Assembly (NCBI GenBank): GCA_934408705.1
Contig: CAKRVL010000015.1
Coordinates: 1 to 41,548, forward strand
From: an uncultured Blautia sp.
GTDB lineage: Bacteria > Bacillota > Clostridia > Lachnospirales > Lachnospiraceae
DNA length: 41,548 nt
Reading direction: 5' to 3'
Shown here: positions 24,026 through 32,858 of the stretch, piece by piece
Position numbering within the stretch: position 1 is the first letter of the stretch
Layout of the letters: the number at the start of each line of letters is the position of its first letter
Program-made: the position numbers and the translations under genes
The notes under the pieces: generated by a model
Told to the model about the DNA's origin: nothing
The model's database searches: none
What the model saw: only the letters and a program-made list of their open reading frames with translations

Positions 24026-25739
24026 GACTTCTCACCTCCCTGTCCTCCTCAATAAAGCGCCGTACAAACTCCTCAGCCGGACTGATTCCCAGCTGATTAG
24101 CCAAGGTAAAAAGACTGGTCTCCTTCAACGCTGCCCAAGAGATCAGTTCAGGATCACACAGCACCGCAGCAGCACTCCTGTCTGCGATCAGTCTGCCGTC
24201 AGCAAAAACCAGTGCACGGGGTGTATACTCCAGCATCAGGTGCATATCATGGGTGATCATCACAACCGTTACCCCTTTTTCATTCAGCCCGCGAAGGAAC
24301 TCCATAATCTCTGTATAATGACGGAAATCCTGTCCGGCTGTAGGTTCGTCCAGAATGATCAGTTCCGGATCCTGTACCAGCACACTGGCAATGGTAACAC
24401 GCTTCTTCTGTCCGAAGCTAAGTGCGGAAACCGGCCAGTTACGGAATGGAAAAAGTCCGCAGACCTTCAATGTTTTCTCCACTTTTTCCCGGATTTCTTC
24501 CTCGCTTTTTCCCATGTTGCGAAGGCCAAGTGCAACCTCCTCAAAAATCATGGTCTTGGAAATCATCTGATTTGGATTCTGCATAACATATCCTATATGC
24601 ATTGCCCTGTGGCGGATATTCTCCTGCAGGAGATCCTTCCCCTGGAAAAGAATTTCACCCTGATCCGGTGTCTCGAAACCACAGACCAGCTTGGAAAAAG
24701 TAGATTTCCCGGCGCCATTTTTCCCTACAATACTCACCATTTCACCCTTATGAATAGTGAGGGATACATCTCGTAAGGTCTGCTTACCTTTCTCATAACC
24801 GAAGGTAAGATTCTTCACCTCAAGCAATGGCTCCCGTTCTTTCTCCGGCTCTGCTACCGGACGAGACCAGAACCAGTCTGTCATTTTCTTTTTGTCCGAC
24901 TCATCTATAATAACAGAATCAACGTGTGCAGGCTTCTTCACAGGAACCAGCTCCACGCCGGCATAACGCAGTGCGGTAAGATAAAGAGGCTCACGAATTC
25001 CGTTTTCCTCAAGAAGTCTGGTGGACAAAAGCTCATTCGGGTGAAGGTCTGCCAGAATTCTGCCCTCCCCCATAAGAACTATACGGTCTACATCGCGCCA
25101 CAAAACATCCTCCAGACGATGCTCAATGATCACAACCGTAGTGTCTGTTTTTTCCTGGATCTCATCGATCAGTTCAATAGTCTGCTTACCTGTAGCCGGG
25201 TCCAGGTTGGCCAGCGGCTCATCAAACAACAGGATTTTTACCTGGTCGACCATTACACCAGCCAGGCTGACGCGCTGCTTCTGCCCTCCGGAAAGCTCAT
25301 GGGGCGCAAAATCCAAATGATCCTGGATTCCGACCAGCTCTGCTGCATGACGGGTAATCTCATGCATTTCATCCTGGGGCATACAGCTGTTCTCCAATGC
25401 AAAGGCGATATCCTCGCCAACAGTCAGCCCTATAAACTGACCATCCGGATCCTGCAGCACAGTTCCCACATGTGCGGAAAGCTGAAAAATACTGCTCTTT
25501 GGCGCATCGACACCATCCACCATCAGTTCACCGGTAAACTCTCCCGGATTAGAGAAAGGATTAAGACCGTTGATACAGCCCGCCAGAGTGCTTTTCCCAC
25601 ATCCTGATGGTCCGGCGATCAGAACCCGTTCCCCCGGGTAAATATCCAGATTAATATCTTTCAGCGTAGGCTTTTTCTGTGCCCTGTACTGAAAGGAAAA
25701 ATTTTTAAAAGAAATTATAGGAGATTTTTTCTCAGTCAT
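24015..25739 (-). CDS. ECF transporter ATPase with two fused ABC domains (A-A')
   Basis: 574 aa, two complete ABC ATPases in one chain. Domain 1 has Walker A GPSGCGKST (43-51), signature LSGGQKQRVSLAG and Walker B ILLFDEPLANLDP. Domain 2 has Walker A GKNGAGKST (about 335), signature LSFGQKKRVTIAS and Walker B LIILDEPTAGQD. Fused pairs of this kind (YkoD-like) replace separate EcfA1 and EcfA2. It starts after AGAGGT and overlaps ecfT. A 71-base structured stretch separates it from the S-component gene, which may have unequal expression. Confidence 0.93.
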   Translation of the reverse strand: MTEKKSPIISFKNFSFQYRAQKKPTLKDINLDIYPGERVLIAGPSGCGKSTLAGCINGLNPFSNPGEFTGELMVDGVDAPKSSIFQLSAHVGTVLQDPDGQFIGLTVGEDIAFALENSCMPQDEMHEITRHAAELVGIQDHLDFAPHELSGGQKQRVSLAGVMVDQVKILLFDEPLANLDPATGKQTIELIDEIQEKTDTTVVIIEHRLEDVLWRDVDRIVLMGEGRILADLHPNELLSTRLLEENGIREPLYLTALRYAGVELVPVKKPAHVDSVIIDESDKKKMTDWFWSRPVAEPEKEREPLLEVKNLTFGYEKGKQTLRDVSLTIHKGEMVSIVGKNGAGKSTFSKLVCGFETPDQGEILFQGKDLLQENIRHRAMHIGYVMQNPNQMISKTMIFEEVALGLRNMGKSEEEIREKVEKTLKVCGLFPFRNWPVSALSFGQKKRVTIASVLVQDPELIILDEPTAGQDFRHYTEIMEFLRGLNEKGVTVVMITHDMHLMLEYTPRALVFADGRLIADRSAAAVLCDPELISWAALKETSLFTLANQLGISPAEEFVRRFIEEDREVRSHGC

Positions 25740-25836
25740 ATAATACCTCTAAAATAAGATTTATAGCTTTATATCTCATACCATCTCAACAGGATAACAC
25801 GAATTCCCTGAATCTACAATAAGATTTCTCAGTAAA

Positions 25837-25850
25837 CAAAAGATCTTTTG
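25837..25850. promoter_or_regulatory. Perfect 14-base palindrome upstream of the ECF ATPase gene
   Basis: CAAAAGATCTTTTG reads the same on both strands, about 100 bases before the ATPase start and just after the structured element. It could be an operator, but no partner promoter is certain. Confidence 0.35.
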
Positions 25851-25861
25851 CAGTACATATG

Positions 25862-25932
25862 AAAAAGCCCCGCTGCAGGCTTATATCCATAATCCAGATT
25901 AATTATAAATATAAACCTCAACAAGGCTTTTT
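25862..25932 (-). terminator. Long structured hairpin (attenuator or terminator) between S-component and ATPase genes
   Basis: The outer stem AAAAAGCC/GGCTTTTT (25862-25869 with 25925-25932) encloses GGCTTATAT/ATATAAACC (25878-25886 with 25909-25917) and a short inner ATAAT/ATTAT-type stem. On the minus strand it ends in GGGGCTTTTT, as a terminator would. It lies 30 bases after the S-component stop inside what should be one operon. Confidence 0.6.
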
Positions 25933-25962
25933 GCATATTTCTTTTCGAAATTTTCTGCTCAA

Positions 25963-26514
25963 TTATTCCTGATCCAGAGAACCCTTCTTTGCAATGGTCT
26001 TGGTATATGCCAGAATCAGAAGTCCACCAACTACAATACCTGTAATTGCATTGGATACTGCAGCAAATGCTCCCTGAGCAAATACCTTATTCACTGGCTC
26101 AGCATAGATCAGAATATCAAGTGCCGGAGCAACCAGAATCCAGCTGAGTGCATGTGCGATCACATTAGCGATTGCAAAGATAACAACCTTACCTTTGCCA
26201 AAGTCACCTTCCTGAACCTGAAGTTTCTTTGCGAACAGACCTACCACAATACCTACAACTGCAGATGCGATAACCCAGCTCCACCATGGGCTTCCACCCC
26301 AGGACAAGTCGATCAGGGTATGTCCGATGAATCCGATCAGGCAGCCTGCAACCGGGCCGTACATTGCTGCAAGAAGTCCAAGCACTGCATACTGAAGACT
26401 GATGTTTGTGTTCGGAACCGGACTTGGAATTGCAACGAATCGTCCCAGCACAAAGAACAGTGCTGCACCAATACCGATGGCTACTACAGTTTTGATATTA
26501 TTGTTGTTTTTCAT
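25963..26514 (-). CDS. ECF transporter substrate-binding (S) component, UPF0397 family
   Basis: 183 aa, about five membrane helices. It matches the UPF0397 family closely by eye: VVAIGIGAALFFVLGRFVAI, PVPNTNISLQYAVLGLLAAM, GPVAGCLIGFIGHTLIDLSW, WWSWVIASAVVGIVVGLF and EPVNKVFAQGAFAAVSN. Databases often name this family a riboflavin-type ECF S component, but the sequence does not prove the vitamin. Clear promoter (26562-26591) and AGGAGG ribosome site. It is followed by the fused ATPase and EcfT, together a dedicated group I ECF importer. Confidence 0.92.
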   Translation of the reverse strand: MKNNNNIKTVVAIGIGAALFFVLGRFVAIPSPVPNTNISLQYAVLGLLAAMYGPVAGCLIGFIGHTLIDLSWGGSPWWSWVIASAVVGIVVGLFAKKLQVQEGDFGKGKVVIFAIANVIAHALSWILVAPALDILIYAEPVNKVFAQGAFAAVSNAITGIVVGGLLILAYTKTIAKKGSLDQE

Positions 26515-26561
26515 AGCTCTTTCCTCCTATGTATTTCTGCTATTCTCTTTCAACAGGTTAT

Positions 26562-26591
26562 AGTATACGCTTTAAAGAAAGAACTTGTCAA
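26562..26591 (-). promoter_or_regulatory. Promoter of the ECF S-component gene
   Basis: The minus strand reads TTGACA (26586-26591), 18 bases, TATACT (26562-26567), about 48 bases before the start codon. No conserved riboswitch fold was recognised in the short leader. Confidence 0.75.
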
Positions 26592-26630
26592 TGTTACTGT
26601 TAATCAGGTGTCATAAAAAGAGCCTGACTG

Positions 26631-28631
26631 TCAATATTTATATCCTGTATTATAAAGAATTCCTTCCAGTTCCAGATAAATATCCCATTCCTGTCCTTCC
26701 AGACCATCTACAGCAGTCCAGCCTTTTACTGCCACAGTGGTTCCATCCTCTGCCTCAGAAGCATTCTGCGTCAGCTGATATGTCCTCTGAGAATCATCAC
26801 CTGCCAGGATCATTTTTCCAGCTGTCAGCTCAGCTGCCGGTGTATCTGTCTGGAAGCTTCCATTCACACTGATCTTACTTCCGTCCAGAACGAAATTCCA
26901 GCCCTCTGGCAGAGCCACTGCACTGCTGACATCTGCATCTGATTCATCATAAGCAGTCTCTCCAAGAGATCCATATACCTCCGGGACTGCCTCTGCATCA
27001 TATTTTCCCTCTGTATAAAGAGGCATTCGGAAAGAACGATAGGTCAGAGCATTATAAGTATCGCCTGATATGGTAAGCTCGAAGCTTAATTCTCCGTTAT
27101 CAATCTGATCAATATGTGTAGTTTTGGTCAGCCCTGGCACGAACATATCCTTCGGATAGTAATCGCTTCGGTTTTCCTCCGCGTTATGTAAATGAGAGCC
27201 GGCAGTGATCCACAGATGATCCTTTGTTCCATCCAGGGAAACCACACCTGAGATCCAGTCTGCGTACCAGTCTGCACCTCGTTCCTTTCCATACTCTGTT
27301 ACCTGTGAAGCAGTCATATTCTCAGTGTCAATATGGTAAACAACAGCTCTTGAGTATACATTATCTCCACTTACACGATTTTCACCGGCATCACGTTTTA
27401 CCTTTGCTGTGCCGTTGTCAAAAAGGGCAATATCTCCATTATCCAGAAGGGATACATTATGCTGTGCATAGAACCATTCAAAGTCCTCACCCTCCGGAGT
27501 AAAGAAGTATGATTCATATTTATCGCCCCAACCGGCAGGATCTCCCAGAATCCATGCCAGAGATTTATCTTCTTTATTTACCGCCACGATAGCGTCCTTA
27601 TGTCTGGCAGAAAGTAAGACCAGATCATTCTCTGCATCATAGGCAAGACCATTATTGTGGAACCAGTCAGCTTCCTCACTTCCGTCTGTGTCCATGGATG
27701 CAGATTGTCCATCCTCAGGCTCCATAAGCTCCTTCATGTCCAGTTCCCACACTACTTCACCGCTCTTGCGGTCAATTTCTACCACATAATCTTCCACTGT
27801 ACTAAGATCCGGGCTGTCAGAGGCCACCAGCAGATTACCATCTGGCAGCTCTACGAAATCATGATGCTGACCACCTGGGATCATATATTCTCCATAAATT
27901 TTTCCCAACAGATCAGTTTCAATCATACCTTCTTTATAATAACTTGCTTTTAACACATAAGATGCCGGCATAAGAAGATGTCCATTCGCCAGCTGGTGTA
28001 CCCCAAGAGTTCCACCCATATTAGTATAGAAACGGATATCTCCTGCTCCATCTACAGCATACAGAGAACCCATAGTTGAGCAGATAAATGTAAGATTTGT
28101 ATAATCATAGCTTTCTTCATTTTTCATCTCAACGGAAATGGTTCCATAGTCAACATTAATATCTTCTGTAGTAACCTGGAATGTGGCAGAGGTTCCGTCA
28201 TCCAGTGTGATTACAACCTCTGTAGTATCATTATTATAAAGTCCATAAATTGGGACAATGTGATTTTTCTCCGGTTCAAAAGTACCTGTCACATCATTTT
28301 CCGGTGACTTTCCCTTTACAGTAATGGTACCGCCACAGGCTTCCTCCGTGGAAAAAATGGCTGCCGCACTTAAAGGAGATGTTCCGTAAGGATTTACAAC
28401 TATCAGGGCTTCCTCAAGAGAATAACCATTCTGAGCTTCCTGAAGAAGCGCTTCATCTATTGACTTCTGCTGTGCGAAGCGGTCGGTCACTTCCAGCTGC
28501 CTGCTCTGGGTTTCTTCGGCAGTCTCTGCGGCTTCTACCTTTTCCTTAGGTGTTACCGCTGTGATCACTCCCACCGCCATTGCCATTGTCATAAATGTTA
28601 CAGCCATTTCCATAAATTTTTTATTTTTCAT
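26631..28631 (-). CDS. Secreted arylsulfate sulfotransferase (ASST), copy 1
   Basis: 666 aa. Signal peptide (about 1-35, FMEMAVTFMTMAMAVGVITA). An N-terminal Ig-like strand domain (60-165, NPYGTSPLSAAAIFSTEE) is followed by the six-bladed beta-propeller of the arylsulfotransferase family. Candidate catalytic residues are H257 (GGQHHDFVELPDGN), R343 region (LLSARHKDAIVAV) and H391 (YAQHNVSLLDNGDIALFDNG), which would be the transiently sulfated histidine. ASSTs move sulfate from one phenol ester to another without PAPS. About 100 C-terminal residues add a WNFVLDGSKISVNGSFQ strand domain shared with its neighbour's substrate handling only in outline. It is the last gene of the two-component/ASST cluster, with a possible weak promoter at 28666-28693. 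Confidence 0.88.
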   Translation of the reverse strand: MKNKKFMEMAVTFMTMAMAVGVITAVTPKEKVEAAETAEETQSRQLEVTDRFAQQKSIDEALLQEAQNGYSLEEALIVVNPYGTSPLSAAAIFSTEEACGGTITVKGKSPENDVTGTFEPEKNHIVPIYGLYNNDTTEVVITLDDGTSATFQVTTEDINVDYGTISVEMKNEESYDYTNLTFICSTMGSLYAVDGAGDIRFYTNMGGTLGVHQLANGHLLMPASYVLKASYYKEGMIETDLLGKIYGEYMIPGGQHHDFVELPDGNLLVASDSPDLSTVEDYVVEIDRKSGEVVWELDMKELMEPEDGQSASMDTDGSEEADWFHNNGLAYDAENDLVLLSARHKDAIVAVNKEDKSLAWILGDPAGWGDKYESYFFTPEGEDFEWFYAQHNVSLLDNGDIALFDNGTAKVKRDAGENRVSGDNVYSRAVVYHIDTENMTASQVTEYGKERGADWYADWISGVVSLDGTKDHLWITAGSHLHNAEENRSDYYPKDMFVPGLTKTTHIDQIDNGELSFELTISGDTYNALTYRSFRMPLYTEGKYDAEAVPEVYGSLGETAYDESDADVSSAVALPEGWNFVLDGSKISVNGSFQTDTPAAELTAGKMILAGDDSQRTYQLTQNASEAEDGTTVAVKGWTAVDGLEGQEWDIYLELEGILYNTGYKY

Positions 28632-28728
28632 GCTGCCCTCCTGTATGATTTCATACTCCTCTGAAGTTATATTTATCCGTTAACCACAGCCAATCATTCT
28701 GCCCCATTACATGCTTAACGTCTTCTCA

Positions 28729-29433
28729 CTATAATTCGCAGTGATATTCCTCTGCTTCAAATGCATAATTCAGTTCTAAGCCTTCTGCGCCATCACTGAT
28801 TTCAAATGCAATCCAGCCTTCATTAGAGCCGAAATTTAATGCGGTTCCTGCCATACGTATCATTCCCAGTTCTGAAATAAAATCATCCTCCATTCTGGTA
28901 TACTCATTTCCTTCACTGTCTTTCAGCTTCAGATTCGCCCAGTCGAAGTTTTCTTTGCTTCCGTCTTTTTCAATTTTCATTTTTATGAGACAGAAGCTCT
29001 TGCCTGCGTCTGCTTCTTTCTTATAATCACTAGTTTCAACACCGGTATAACCAAGGCTTACACTTACATTCTCCAAAGAAGTATTGATTTCCACATCCTC
29101 GACAGTAATATTCCAGCCCGCAGCTGGGATCACCTTACCGATATTGGCGCTGTCTGCTGCCTTGGCATCGATCTCTCCATCAGCTGTGTTGCTCTCGCTC
29201 TGTGTCTCTGCCTTAGCTTCGTCACCCTCGTTCTCTGTTTCTGCCTTAGCTCCGTCACTCTCGCTCTGTGTCTCTGCCTTGGCTTCGTCCTTGGTGCTGT
29301 CCTCTGTGACATCCGCTGCACTCTCTGTCTTCACATCTGCCTGAGTATTCTCTTTACCTGCATCTCCGCAGCCAGTCATCAGGCCAGCTGCCAGAATCAC
29401 GCCCATCACCTGCATTAATACCTTTTTCTTCAT
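28729..29433 (-). CDS. Lipoprotein with acidic repeats and DUF4352-like domain
   Basis: 234 aa. Lipobox GLMTGC makes C22 the lipidated residue. A disordered acidic linker contains three 11-residue repeats (DEAKAETQSES, residues 49-81). The C-terminal Ig-like domain of DUF4352/telomeric-factor-like type (95-230) has NITVEDVEINTSLENVSVS, FCLIKMKIEKDGS, LKDSEGNEYTRMEDD and GWIAFEISDGAEGLEL. Such domains are usually binding or scaffold modules on the cell surface. It lies between the two arylsulfotransferases, 33 bases after one and about 100 before the other, so a partner role in that system is inferred. Confidence 0.8.
   Translation of the reverse strand: MKKKVLMQVMGVILAAGLMTGCGDAGKENTQADVKTESAADVTEDSTKDEAKAETQSESDGAKAETENEGDEAKAETQSESNTADGEIDAKAADSANIGKVIPAAGWNITVEDVEINTSLENVSVSLGYTGVETSDYKKEADAGKSFCLIKMKIEKDGSKENFDWANLKLKDSEGNEYTRMEDDFISELGMIRMAGTALNFGSNEGWIAFEISDGAEGLELNYAFEAEEYHCEL
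29191..29289. repeat. Three tandem 33-base repeats inside the lipoprotein gene
   Basis: Three in-frame 33-base units encode DEAKAETQSES, DGAKAETENEG and DEAKAETQSES. Units 1 and 3 are nearly identical in DNA. The copy number could change by slippage, lengthening or shortening the surface linker. Confidence 0.75.
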
Positions 29434-29465
29434 TTTTCTGCTCCTATCTCCTTTATCCTGTCAAA

Positions 29466-31550
29466 TCACTTTATAGTTACACTCTGTTCCGTATCAAAAT
29501 AGCCATCCTGATACATTACATAAATCTTATACTCATCTGGCTCCAGCCCCTGCAGCGGTACTGAAATATGTTCATAAAATTCCAGGAAATCCTTGTCATA
29601 CAGCCGCATATCTGTTGTATCATAAATATAGGTATTATTTTTCCCATGGAAGATAATCTGGGAAATCCGATGGTCATAGGTTCCCACATAAAGTACCCTT
29701 CCGGTACGGCTGAAGGTAACATTTTCATCACTTAACACCTGCTCCGGTGCTTCCAGATCCGCTCCATCCTCTACCTTTACAGGCTGCAGAAGTTCACCCA
29801 GGATATAATCCTCCGGCACCTCCAGCGCTGCCGCCATATCATTATAATCGACTTTCATCTCAAATGCACGATAAAATGTAGCCTTCAGACTGAACTGATT
29901 CAGGATTTCTTCTGTATCATAATCAAATTCATAGTTCATTCCTCTTCGGCCGGCTTCATCGCGTTTTCCATGTCCACACATGCCGAAAATATGATTGCTT
30001 TCCTCGTCATAAATAGTAGCGGAGGTAATTCCTGACCATATAGTAGGGATTTTCTTAATCTGCTGTACTGTTTTCTCTTCCTCATTCACCGCATAAACCA
30101 GAAGATAGGATTCACCTGTATCCTCAAAGTAAGGCAGATCATTTTTCCTCACCTTCACGTAATGATTATCATACATACTGATCTCAACTGTCTGGTCGTT
30201 TCCATCCAGATCACAGCCAAGCTGATAAGCAGTATGCTGTTGGAAATGATAAACAAAATCCCCTTCCGGCTGAAGCACATACTTCTCATATTCTGTGCCT
30301 TCCCAGAATCTTGGATCGCAGAGGATCCACTGTATTTCTTTCGTAGTCCAGTTCAGCTTGATCACAGATTCCAGGTTACGGGGACTGATAATGATCGTAT
30401 CTGTCTCCGGCTGATAAGACACTGTATTCAGATGAGCCCAGTCCGTTCTGTCCTCGTAAGAGCTCTGAATAATATCACTCATTACCAGTTCATTTACAAC
30501 TGCTCCTGAATTTCTGTCCAGCTCCTGAATTTTATCTTCTATATGATTGTCCAGAGAGCTTGTTAAAACCAGAAGATTTCCTCCGGGTACCTTTTCAATT
30601 ACTTCATGGTGAACTCCACCGGCAACGTAATACATGGTGTAGGCCCGTCCAAGGCAGTCAATTTCATAAAGGCAGGTATTCTGAGGCATATTCTGGGATG
30701 GCACATAAGCAGACTTATCAATAGAGATCATTCTGTTATTTGACAGCATAAACAGCCCGTCTGTTTTTTCACCACTCATATACCAGCGAATATCGCCCAT
30801 ACAATCATAGGCAAAAGGATAAGTTGTGCTCAGTCCGGATACAACGGTTAATTCATAAGCAGATTCTCCGCTGATTTTCACCGGCTCGATAGCATCTGTC
30901 AGCTTGGCTGGAAGAGCATCTGTCGTGATCCTAATTTCCTGTGAATCCACTACTTCTCCAGCCTCATCCAGAAGCTCAAGCACTACCCTGTTCTCCATTG
31001 CCGGATAAAGTCCGATTATTGGTACTCTGTGAGAAACGGCTGCATCCACCTCTCCACTGATATCTGCCGCCTCTGTTTTCCCCTTTACAGTAAAACGAAC
31101 AGCATATTCTTCAGGTGTGTCAAAAAGCACTACAGCGCTGAGTGGTGATACCTGATACGGATTCTGGATCACCATAGGCTCTTCCCAGCTATATCCATTT
31201 TCCTGCTCAGCTGCAAGCTGCTTGTCGATCTCCACGGAAGCAGCCACCATTGTCTTTTCTTCCGGAATTGTAGTTTCAAGATTTTCTGCGGAAGCATCAT
31301 TCTCTTTTATGGAAACAGGATTCTCCAGCTCCATGGATGCCTTCACCTTCTGACCATAATATCCATAGCTGGGTTTATTCCGCACCTGTGCACCATAAAC
31401 GCTTTCCTGCCCGGTCAGTACCAGGTAGGTATTATAAATTCCCACACGTTTTTTCCAGCACAAAACTCCAAACAGTACCAGCAGAAGCACAAATATCAGC
31501 GACACCATTATCTTTGTTTTCTTTTTCCAATTCTTCATAGCACCAAACAT
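29466..31550 (-). CDS. Membrane-anchored arylsulfate sulfotransferase (ASST), copy 2
   Basis: 694 aa. Short basic N-terminus, uncleaved membrane anchor (14-32, MVSLIFVLLLVLFGVLCW), then a linker and the same NPYQVSPLSAVVLF Ig-like N-domain and beta-propeller as the protein at 26631-28631. Matching key blocks are AGGVHHEVIEKVPGGNLLVL, ISPRNLESVIKLNW and the histidine of YHFQQHTAYQLG. The two are diverged paralogues, one tethered and one secreted. It starts 30 bases after the sensor kinase stop with a GAGGAG site, so it is expressed with the two-component system. Whether it is a true sulfotransferase or a sensing partner of the kinase is open. Confidence 0.85.
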   Translation of the reverse strand: MFGAMKNWKKKTKIMVSLIFVLLLVLFGVLCWKKRVGIYNTYLVLTGQESVYGAQVRNKPSYGYYGQKVKASMELENPVSIKENDASAENLETTIPEEKTMVAASVEIDKQLAAEQENGYSWEEPMVIQNPYQVSPLSAVVLFDTPEEYAVRFTVKGKTEAADISGEVDAAVSHRVPIIGLYPAMENRVVLELLDEAGEVVDSQEIRITTDALPAKLTDAIEPVKISGESAYELTVVSGLSTTYPFAYDCMGDIRWYMSGEKTDGLFMLSNNRMISIDKSAYVPSQNMPQNTCLYEIDCLGRAYTMYYVAGGVHHEVIEKVPGGNLLVLTSSLDNHIEDKIQELDRNSGAVVNELVMSDIIQSSYEDRTDWAHLNTVSYQPETDTIIISPRNLESVIKLNWTTKEIQWILCDPRFWEGTEYEKYVLQPEGDFVYHFQQHTAYQLGCDLDGNDQTVEISMYDNHYVKVRKNDLPYFEDTGESYLLVYAVNEEEKTVQQIKKIPTIWSGITSATIYDEESNHIFGMCGHGKRDEAGRRGMNYEFDYDTEEILNQFSLKATFYRAFEMKVDYNDMAAALEVPEDYILGELLQPVKVEDGADLEAPEQVLSDENVTFSRTGRVLYVGTYDHRISQIIFHGKNNTYIYDTTDMRLYDKDFLEFYEHISVPLQGLEPDEYKIYVMYQDGYFDTEQSVTIK

Positions 31551-31580
31551 TTTTCAATTCTCCTCATTACTTCTTATATA

Positions 31581-32858
31581 TCACTCTGCCAGCACCGGAA
31601 GCTGCATCCAGAAAAGGACTCCTTTTTCCTTATTGTCTGCACCGCAGGTTCCCTTATGCTTAGTTACGATTTTGCGCACCACATACAGTCCGAGACCTAC
31701 ATTCCGTACCTCATTCTCTGAAGTAACCGGCTTCTTCTTCTGGGATGTAGTGTAAAAGCTGTCCCAGATATGCTCCATCTGGTCTTCCCTGATCTGCTCA
31801 CCATCGTTATAAATTTCCAGGCGTACCTGTTTTTTGTCTCTTTTCAACGTAACACGAATGTATTTTCCCTGCTTAGTATGCTGAAAAGCGTTCATCAGAT
31901 AATTATTGACAGCCCGCTCCAGATACATGCGATTACCATATACGAAACAATTTGTGTCTATCTCAGACTCCACCTTAATCTCATTTTTACGGAAAATAGC
32001 ATCGTAACGAAGCAAAAGATATTCTATCAGGTCCGTCACATTTACCCGGCTCATCTCCATCGCACTCATCTGATTATCCAGCATAGAGAAATCAAGAAGC
32101 TCTCCCACCATCTTTGACATCTTATCCAACTCCTCATGAATAGAGGAATAATAATAAGAACGATCGATTTTATCTCCTGCAATTTCCAGCATTTCCAGCT
32201 GACTGGACACAACTGCCAGCGGAGTTTTCAATTCATGGGAAATATTTGCAACAAATTCTCTCTGGCTTTCCAGCAGCTGATAATCCGATTGCCTGAGCTG
32301 ATTCTGCATTTCCTTTTCCTTTTTTTTCTGTAATATGTAACTCAGACAGATCATAAATGCCAGAACCAGCATGAAGTACACCCTTGTACCTTTTATTATC
32401 TCCAGCACAGATTGTATATCTTTTCTAAGATAAATATAGTATATTTTGCCATTCTGTATTATTTTCCCGCGGAACATCAGCATACGACGGGACTCTTTAT
32501 TTTGCTTCTCCAGAGTGCCATCCTCTGTGTACATATCAAGCTTACTCTGAATATAATTCTGAGCTCGGTCAGTCTTTAAAGATGCTCTGGACGTATAAAT
32601 TTGTTGGAAATTTTCATCACAAATCACTGTTTCAAATTTTTCCTTCTGATATTCGCTGAGTATTTCCAGATCATCCTCATTAAGCTCTTCCAGATCCATA
32701 TCATGAAGATCCTCATACAAATCCCGTATGATTTTCCCCTTCAGCGACGTATACAATGGATAACAGCAGACGCAGTATACACATATGGCTATCGCAAAGG
32801 CTATAACCTGGATCCAGAGCTCCCGGCCCTTTTTCCAGAAATCCGATTTAACTTTCAT
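31581..32858 (-). CDS. Sensor histidine kinase (HisKA type) of the ASST cluster
   Basis: 425 aa. TM1 about 15-37, extracellular sensor region 38-158 (rich in Asp, Glu and Leu), TM2 160-177, no clear HAMP. The HisKA domain has H208 (FVANISHELKTPLA), followed by HATPase motifs NNYLMNAFQHT, EIYNDGEQI and VGLGLYVVRKI. The start ATG at 32858 has GGGGAGGAC upstream and overlaps the regulator gene by 11 bases. It directly precedes the anchored arylsulfotransferase, so it probably senses a phenol, a sulfate ester or the state of that enzyme. The signal is inferred from context alone. Confidence 0.92.
   Translation of the reverse strand: MKVKSDFWKKGRELWIQVIAFAIAICVYCVCCYPLYTSLKGKIIRDLYEDLHDMDLEELNEDDLEILSEYQKEKFETVICDENFQQIYTSRASLKTDRAQNYIQSKLDMYTEDGTLEKQNKESRRMLMFRGKIIQNGKIYYIYLRKDIQSVLEIIKGTRVYFMLVLAFMICLSYILQKKKEKEMQNQLRQSDYQLLESQREFVANISHELKTPLAVVSSQLEMLEIAGDKIDRSYYYSSIHEELDKMSKMVGELLDFSMLDNQMSAMEMSRVNVTDLIEYLLLRYDAIFRKNEIKVESEIDTNCFVYGNRMYLERAVNNYLMNAFQHTKQGKYIRVTLKRDKKQVRLEIYNDGEQIREDQMEHIWDSFYTTSQKKKPVTSENEVRNVGLGLYVVRKIVTKHKGTCGADNKEKGVLFWMQLPVLAE

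Noticed and set aside
29191..29289. The tandem 33-base repeats as a CRISPR-like array
   Set aside because: There are no spacers between the units, and they are in frame with a lipoprotein gene.
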